Assembly (NCBI GenBank): GCA_002299585.1 | Contig: DBOE01000045.1 | Span: forward strand, 1-10,672 | DNA: 10,672 bases | Origin: Hydrogenovibrio sp. UBA654 | GTDB taxonomy: Bacteria > Pseudomonadota > Gammaproteobacteria > Thiomicrospirales > Thiomicrospiraceae | Direction of reading: 5' to 3' | Shown here: positions 6,384 through 10,672 of the stretch, in pieces | Numbering within the stretch: position 1 is the first letter of the stretch | Layout: each line of letters starts with the position of its first letter | Program-made: the position numbers and the translations under genes | Notes under the pieces: generated by a model | The model's database searches: none | What the model was told of the DNA's origin: nothing | What the model saw: only the letters and a program-made list of their open reading frames with translations

Positions 6384-7019
6384 TATAAAGTTCCTTCTGA
6401 TAGTGGATATTTGTCTATTTTAAACGGCGGTGATTTATATGTCCATTCTGGTGAAAAATTAGCAATTATTGGTCGTTCAGGTTCTGGTAAATCTACTTTG
6501 CTGGCAATAATGGCAGGTTTAGAGTTACCTACCTCTGGTAATATAAACTTGTTTGGTAATAGATTAATGGCTTTAGGTAGTGATGCAAGGGCTAAATTAA
6601 GGGCAAAGCAAGTAGGGTTTATTTTTCAGGATTTTCAATTAATGCCGAGTATGAGCGCGCTTGAAAATGTGTTAATGCCATTGGAGTTATTTCAGGTAGA
6701 TAATGCGTATGAATTAGCTCTAGCAGCTTTAGATAAAGTTGGTTTGTCGCAACGCTTAAAACACCTGCCCGCACAATTATCAGGTGGAGAACAGCAAAGA
6801 GTAGCAATTGCCAGAGCATTTGTTACTAAACCAAAAATATTATTTGCCGATGAACCAACTGGTAATCTAGACGAAACTACCGCAACACAAATTCAGCAGT
6901 TACTTTTTGCTTTGAATGAAGAGTTAAATACAACCTTAATTTTAGTTACCCATGACTTAGAATTTGCTAATAAATGTGAGCGAATATTACACTTAGTTCA
7001 TGGTAAATTGGTAGAGTAG
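6333..7019 (+). CDS. ybbA: ABC transporter ATP-binding protein YbbA
   Basis: This is the cytoplasmic ATPase partner of the YbbP permease. The family belongs to the LolD/MacB/FtsE group of ABC ATPases, and its substrate is not established. The 228-aa product equals E. coli YbbA in length. It shows Walker A GRSGSGKST (47-55), the Q-loop in FQDFQLMP (Q99), signature LSGGEQQRVAIARA (149-162), Walker B ILFADE (169-174), D-loop GNLD, and H-loop VTHD (H207). ARAKLRAKQVGFIFQ (85-99) is typical of YbbA. The ATG at 6333 is preferred over the TTG at 6327 because it gives the family length. Neither has a strong Shine-Dalgarno. Its 5' 51 bp overlap the tesA coding region on the opposite strand. The stop is 3 nt before ybbP, so the two genes are co-transcribed and probably translationally coupled. 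Confidence 0.95.
   Translation: MKQETKAPFILQLENVHYKVPSDSGYLSILNGGDLYVHSGEKLAIIGRSGSGKSTLLAIMAGLELPTSGNINLFGNRLMALGSDARAKLRAKQVGFIFQDFQLMPSMSALENVLMPLELFQVDNAYELALAALDKVGLSQRLKHLPAQLSGGEQQRVAIARAFVTKPKILFADEPTGNLDETTATQIQQLLFALNEELNTTLILVTHDLEFANKCERILHLVHGKLVE
6417..6445 (-). promoter_or_regulatory. Candidate tesA promoter, inside ybbA
   Basis: On the minus strand, TGGACA (6445-6440; one mismatch to TTGACA) is followed after 17 bp by TAAAAT (6422-6417). A start near 6410 would give a leader of about 27 nt carrying the AGAAGGA ribosome-binding site (6398-6392) of tesA. The whole site is within ybbA codons 29-38. Confidence 0.5.
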
Positions 7020-7022
7020 TTT

Positions 7023-9455
7023 ATGTGGTTAGGAGATTTTGCAACTGCATCTAAATGGTTTTTTCGCGGTTTAAACCGCGGCGACTGGTTATTGTTAATA
7101 TTAGCTGTGATGATTTCAAGTGCTAGTATTACCACGGTTGAACTGCTAGCCAAAACTGTTAAATATAGCATGCTGGCACAAGCAGCAGAAAATTTAGGTG
7201 CTGATTTAGTTGTAAAAAGCTCACGCCCAATAGACTCACAATGGCTAGAAAAAGCCAAGGCTATAAACTTAAACATTGCCCAGTCACAATCCCTAATAAC
7301 CATGGCAATGAGTGGTGATAAATTTCAGCTAGTGCAGTTAAAGGCTGTTTCTAAAAATTATCCATTAAAGGGGGATAAATATAAGCTTGATCAGCAAATT
7401 TTAATAGAGCCAGCTTTAAACCCCTTATTAAATTTAACAGAAAGTAGTGAAATTTTATTAGGAACACTTGCCTTTAAAATAGCAGGGCAGTTTCAGCCTA
7501 AAAGCCTATCTATTGCCGCGAGCTTTGCCAAGCAAATTTTAATGCCCTTAACTCTGCTCGAAAAAACTGGCTTGAAGGGGGTTGGTAGTAGAGTTACCTA
7601 TAATTTATATGTAGCAGGAAAACAAAGAGATATTGTTAGTTTTGCCCAACAAATTAATAAAACCAATAGTCCGCATTTACAAATCATATCTGCACAAGCT
7701 CCAACTAAAGATCTAGCTCAGTCACTAGATACTGCATGGTTGTTTTTAGATTTATCTGCATTAGCTGCGGTACTAGTTGCAGGTTTATCAATTTTAATAG
7801 CTAGTAGGTTTTATTTACAAAAATGGCAAAGTTCAATTGCCCTAATGCGTTCTTTTGGAGCCGAACGATCGCAAATTTTCAGACTATTTGCATGGCAATT
7901 AAGTTGGCTAGCAGTGGTTGCAAGTACAGCTGGGGTAATGCTAGGTAGTTGGTTATTTAATTTATTAACTCCATTACTTGCAGACTACTTTCAACCAATA
8001 ATTATCCCTAGTTTTGGCTGGATTCATCTGCATGGTTTTTTGATAGGTTGTTTAGTTTTATGGGCTTTTGCTTGGCAATCATTTATCCAAGCAATACAAT
8101 CATCACCATTACAACTATTAAAAACTACCCGTTCATCAACCACTCCAATTTACTCTTGGGTAATAAGTCTAGCACTAATTATTTTAATTATTATCTGGGT
8201 AACTGGTTATATTACATGGGTATTATTGGGTTTATTTCTGATTAGTTTTTCCTTGTATCTTGGTGCCATTGGTTTATTAACTCTGATAGGCTATTGGCAA
8301 AAAAGCAGTAAGGGCTGGCTTAAAATATCTCTATCATCTTTAACAAGAGAGCCAGCCTTAGTTAAATTACAATTGATCTCTGTCGGGCTAGTGCTTTTTA
8401 TATTGATGTTAATGACTTTTGTTCGCCAAGATTTAATTCAAAACTGGCAAGCATCTTTACCACAAGAAACCCCAGATACATTTTTAATGAATATACAGCC
8501 AGAGCAAAAAAAACAAGTGCTAGCTATATTGAATAAACAGCAGATAACAACCGAATTAATAGCTATGGCACGGGGACGGTTAATAGCCATAAACAATAAA
8601 TCCTTAACCGCTGATAAGCAATCTTCAAATAGAGCAAGACGTTTACTAGAAAGGGAGGCAAACATTGCCCAAATGGAGTTTCCCCTAAGCTATAATAAAA
8701 TAATTCAACAAACAACAATAAAATTATCGCCTAGTGAACTGCCAAAAGTATCAGTAGAAAAGGGTATAGCTGAACTATTTAAACTACAGTTAAATGATGT
8801 ATTAACTTTTAGTTTTAGTGGGCAAAATATAAAATACAGAATAGATAGTATCCGTGAAGTTAAATGGCAAAGCCTACGACTAAACTTCTTTTTTATTATT
8901 GACAATACACAATCTATTCCTATTTCTTATCTAGCCAATTTTAGCTTAGCAAAAAAGTCGACCTCTATTAGTCAACTAACCAAAGATATTGCAATTCAGG
9001 CTCCAGGAGTTTTATTAATTGATGCAAAAAAAATACTACAGCAAATACAAACCATAATGCGGCAAGCAAGCTGGTCAGTATCAGGATTGTATGTTTTTAT
9101 ATTAGTGGCAAGTTTAATCGTGTTGTTTAGTGCCACCTTAGCCAGCCAACAAGCAAGAGTGCAAAGCTGGTTCTTATTAAGAACCATGGGGGCGAGCCAT
9201 CAAGAAATAGTAAAAATAGGTCTGATGGAATTTGTTTTATTAGGAGGATTTGCAGGGTTACTTGCCGCTATCTTTGCACAATTAACCAGCATATTAATTA
9301 GCAAGTTTGCACTACAAATACCCCCACAATTTAGCCTTGAACTATGGTTGCTTAGCTTGTTTTTAGGGGTCTCAGCGCTGTTGATTATTGGATTGGTTAC
9401 TCAACAAAAATATCTACGCTTATCGCCACATAAAATGGCTAAAAAATGGAGTTAA
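7023..9455 (+). CDS. ybbP: ABC transporter permease YbbP (FtsX/MacB-like, two modules)
   Basis: This inner-membrane permease pairs with YbbA. The 810-aa length matches the family (E. coli YbbP is about 804 aa). It begins with an N-terminal membrane segment (LLLILAVMISSASITTVELLA, about 23-43) and a periplasmic domain (about 45-235). The first FtsX module (about 236-365) has three membrane helices and the cytoplasmic loop RSFGAERSQIFRLF (276-289). A central hydrophobic pair (about 377-425) and another helix (449-467) follow, then a second periplasmic domain (about 470-684). The second FtsX module (685-795) has the matching loop RTMGASHQEIVKIG (720-733). The duplicated FtsX module with extra central helices is typical of the YbbP family and similar to the DevC/ABC3 permease group. 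Its substrate is not known; neighbouring tesA suggests a lipid or acyl link, which is inference only. The gene converges on the diguanylate cyclase gene with a 10-nt gap. Confidence 0.93.
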   Translation: MWLGDFATASKWFFRGLNRGDWLLLILAVMISSASITTVELLAKTVKYSMLAQAAENLGADLVVKSSRPIDSQWLEKAKAINLNIAQSQSLITMAMSGDKFQLVQLKAVSKNYPLKGDKYKLDQQILIEPALNPLLNLTESSEILLGTLAFKIAGQFQPKSLSIAASFAKQILMPLTLLEKTGLKGVGSRVTYNLYVAGKQRDIVSFAQQINKTNSPHLQIISAQAPTKDLAQSLDTAWLFLDLSALAAVLVAGLSILIASRFYLQKWQSSIALMRSFGAERSQIFRLFAWQLSWLAVVASTAGVMLGSWLFNLLTPLLADYFQPIIIPSFGWIHLHGFLIGCLVLWAFAWQSFIQAIQSSPLQLLKTTRSSTTPIYSWVISLALIILIIIWVTGYITWVLLGLFLISFSLYLGAIGLLTLIGYWQKSSKGWLKISLSSLTREPALVKLQLISVGLVLFILMLMTFVRQDLIQNWQASLPQETPDTFLMNIQPEQKKQVLAILNKQQITTELIAMARGRLIAINNKSLTADKQSSNRARRLLEREANIAQMEFPLSYNKIIQQTTIKLSPSELPKVSVEKGIAELFKLQLNDVLTFSFSGQNIKYRIDSIREVKWQSLRLNFFFIIDNTQSIPISYLANFSLAKKSTSISQLTKDIAIQAPGVLLIDAKKILQQIQTIMRQASWSVSGLYVFILVASLIVLFSATLASQQARVQSWFLLRTMGASHQEIVKIGLMEFVLLGGFAGLLAAIFAQLTSILISKFALQIPPQFSLELWLLSLFLGVSALLIIGLVTQQKYLRLSPHKMAKKWS
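7065..7080. repeat. 16-bp GC-flanked perfect palindrome in ybbP
   Basis: CGCGGTTTAAACCGCG is an exact 16-bp palindrome, 42 bp into ybbP, encoding part of FRGLNRG. It is GC-rich at both ends in an AT-rich gene. It could form a short RNA hairpin or bind a dimeric protein, but the Arg-Gly repeat in the protein partly explains it. Confidence 0.8.
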
Positions 9456-9465
9456 TTTAAAGATT

Positions 9466-10461
9466 TTAAGCCAGCTCTTCTACTCTATTTCTACCTTTTT
9501 CTTTGGCACTATACAAAGCCTTATCCGCTCGTTGTAACATACTTTTTTCACTATCGCCTTTTTTAAAACTAGTCACTCCAAAAGAAATAGTTATCTGTCC
9601 AACTTTATCAAAATTACTATTCGTAACTAAATTTCTCAGCTTTTCAGCTAATTGTGAAGCTTGATTGAGGTTTGAACTAGGGCATAAAATAAAAAATTCC
9701 TCCCCCCCCCAGCGACCAGCCATATCTGTTTGGCGAAGATTAGAGGTTAAAATACTTGCTATTTTAATCAATATTTCATCGCCTATTTGATGCCCAAAGG
9801 AATCATTAACCTGTTTGAAAAAGTCAATATCCAATAAGATAATAGAAAAATCAGCATTGTATCGTTTGCAGTATTCAAAATTAAAGCTGAAATGTTCATC
9901 AAGCTTCAAACGATTGTTAATTTGGGTTAACTTATCTGTTATAGACAAACTTTCTAGAGCGATATTTTTTTTTAAAAGCTCAGTAGTTCTTTGGCTTAGT
10001 TGCTGCTGTAAAGACTTTAGTTTTTGCTTTAAATTACTGTTTTGTAGGTAAAGTTCATTTGAGCTATCTATTTCAGCTAAGTAATTAAGTAGCACCAATT
10101 CAAATTGAGAATTATTTTGTGAATCTATCATGCCAAAAATTGACCTATTAGTTAATAGTTCAATAGAGTTAACCCAAGGTTTATGCTCATAAACAACCAT
10201 ATTTTTACAACTAGGGTACTGCGAGTTTACATATTGCAAAATAATGCCTTCATTTTCAGGGCTGTTTAAGTTAAAAAGGCATAAAGCTTTGCTTTTATAT
10301 TCACTATGAATTTCGTTTAAATGGTCAATAGCATCATCATTGCTATTAGCGGATTCAATTTTAATAGAAAATCGGCTTTGTGAAACTAAGGATTTAATTT
10401 TTGGAACAAACAATTCATTGTTCCCAATATATAAAATGGTTAAATCTATTTTAGAAGACAT
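9466..10461 (-). CDS. Diguanylate cyclase with degenerate receiver-like N terminus
   Basis: The protein should make cyclic di-GMP from two GTP. It has 331 aa. Residues about 6-130 look like an alpha/beta receiver-like domain (opening strand LTILYIGNNE), but I see no convincing phospho-acceptor Asp and Lys set, so it may sense by other means. A coiled coil (about 133-172, rich in Leu/Gln/Lys) links to the GGDEF domain (about 173-331). This has DKLTQINNRLKLDE, metal-binding D211 in LLDIDFFKQVNDSFGH, the active-site GGEEF (252-256), and an intact inhibitory I-site R243-Q-T-D246 five residues before it. ISFGVTSF and RADKALYSAKEKGRNRV complete the domain. No soluble signal peptide or transmembrane segment is seen, so it is cytoplasmic. 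The start ATG at 10461 lacks a clear ribosome-binding site; a TATTAT (10491-10486) may be its -10 but has no good -35. The two catalytic glycines are both GGG, creating a G9 run. Confidence 0.92.
   Translation of the reverse strand: MSSKIDLTILYIGNNELFVPKIKSLVSQSRFSIKIESANSNDDAIDHLNEIHSEYKSKALCLFNLNSPENEGIILQYVNSQYPSCKNMVVYEHKPWVNSIELLTNRSIFGMIDSQNNSQFELVLLNYLAEIDSSNELYLQNSNLKQKLKSLQQQLSQRTTELLKKNIALESLSITDKLTQINNRLKLDEHFSFNFEYCKRYNADFSIILLDIDFFKQVNDSFGHQIGDEILIKIASILTSNLRQTDMAGRWGGEEFFILCPSSNLNQASQLAEKLRNLVTNSNFDKVGQITISFGVTSFKKGDSEKSMLQRADKALYSAKEKGRNRVEELA
9702..9710 (-). repeat. G9 tract through the GGEEF catalytic codons
   Basis: On the minus strand TGG GGG GGG GAG encodes W251-G252-G253-E254, giving nine consecutive Gs. 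Loss of one G leads to a stop after about 20 further codons; gain of one leads to a stop after about 10. Either change truncates the protein at the active site, so the tract would work as an on/off switch if it slips. Confidence 0.88.
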
Positions 10462-10563
10462 GAGTTTATTTTTATTTAAAAATATATAATATGCGTAATT
10501 ACATCATTTTATAAACAAAAAAACAAACTAAAAATAAAAAACTAATTAAACTATAAAAACAGC

Positions 10564-10593
10564 TTGATTAAAGGTTTAAATAAAGCGTATAAT
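10564..10593 (+). promoter_or_regulatory. Strong promoter, probably of an rRNA operon
   Basis: TTGATT (10564-10569) and a perfect TATAAT (10588-10593) are spaced 18 bp apart, with a start near 10600. About 45 bp of A-tract-rich DNA (roughly 10517-10560) lies directly upstream of the -35, like an UP element that binds the RNA polymerase alpha subunit. It reads out of the window toward a leader with boxB- and boxA-like elements. Confidence 0.65.
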
Positions 10594-10611
10594 AAACGAC
10601 TTCTTTAGTGG

Positions 10612-10664
10612 AGCAACTTAATAGATTGTTTTAGTTGCTAAGCACAGAGATAGTTCTTTAAAAA
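10612..10664 (+). promoter_or_regulatory. rRNA-operon leader: boxB-like hairpin and boxA antitermination site
   Basis: AGCAACT (10612-10618) pairs with AGTTGCT (10633-10639) in a 7-bp stem with a 14-nt loop. GTTCTTTAAAAA (10653-10664) follows, closely matching the rRNA boxA element (E. coli TGCTCTTTAACAA). The boxB-then-boxA order is that of the NusB/NusE antitermination sites of rRNA leaders. I infer that a 16S rRNA gene begins downstream of the window; no rRNA sequence itself is visible. Confidence 0.6.
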
Positions 10665-10672
10665 TCAGGTAA

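Noticed and set aside
8048..8245. Plus-strand reading frame of about 65 codons within ybbP
   Set aside because: Out-of-frame shadow of hydrophobic ybbP codons; no support for expression.

Overview
The window looks like chromosomal DNA of an AT-rich gammaproteobacterium. The conserved proteins (S21, DnaG, RpoD, TsaD) are clearly of gammaproteobacterial type. The gene order, tsaD divergent from rpsU-yqeY-dnaG-rpoD, is the macromolecular-synthesis (MMS) operon arrangement of that class. The tesA / ybbA-ybbP divergent pair is also a gammaproteobacterial arrangement. I cannot name a genus from the sequence alone. Every gene appears intact; there are no insertion sequences, CRISPR arrays or prophage genes.

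Layout. Positions 1-133 are the 3' flank of tsaD, with an unusual homopolymer-built intrinsic terminator on the minus strand. tsaD (134-1192, minus) makes the t6A tRNA-modification enzyme. A divergent spacer carries a good sigma-70 promoter reading into rpsU (S21), then a GatB/YqeY-domain gene, then an intrinsic terminator. dnaG (primase) and rpoD (housekeeping sigma factor) follow. This is the classical MMS operon, in which a terminator between rpsU/yqeY and dnaG would keep primase expression low. rpoD runs tail-to-tail into tesA with a 6-nt overlap of the two stop codons. tesA (minus) overlaps head-to-head with ybbA by 51 bp, and plausible promoters for each gene lie inside the other. ybbA-ybbP encode an ABC ATPase and its large FtsX/MacB-type permease, 3 nt apart. 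A diguanylate cyclase gene (9466-10461, minus) converges on ybbP. The last ~110 bases look like an rRNA-operon promoter and leader: an A-tract upstream region, TTGATT-18-TATAAT, a boxB-like hairpin and a boxA match. A 16S rRNA gene probably starts just beyond the window.

The most unusual property is a set of long G or C tracts in otherwise AT-rich DNA: C14 at 77-90 (terminator arm), G7 at 2130-2136 (dnaG ribosome-binding site), G10 at 2723-2732 (inside dnaG) and G9 on the minus strand at 9702-9710 (inside the GGEEF catalytic motif of the diguanylate cyclase). These are candidate slippage sites acting at termination, translation initiation and reading-frame level. Phase variation of c-di-GMP synthesis is the most biologically attractive reading. 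I did not find a convincingly new multi-gene system; the genes themselves are ordinary.
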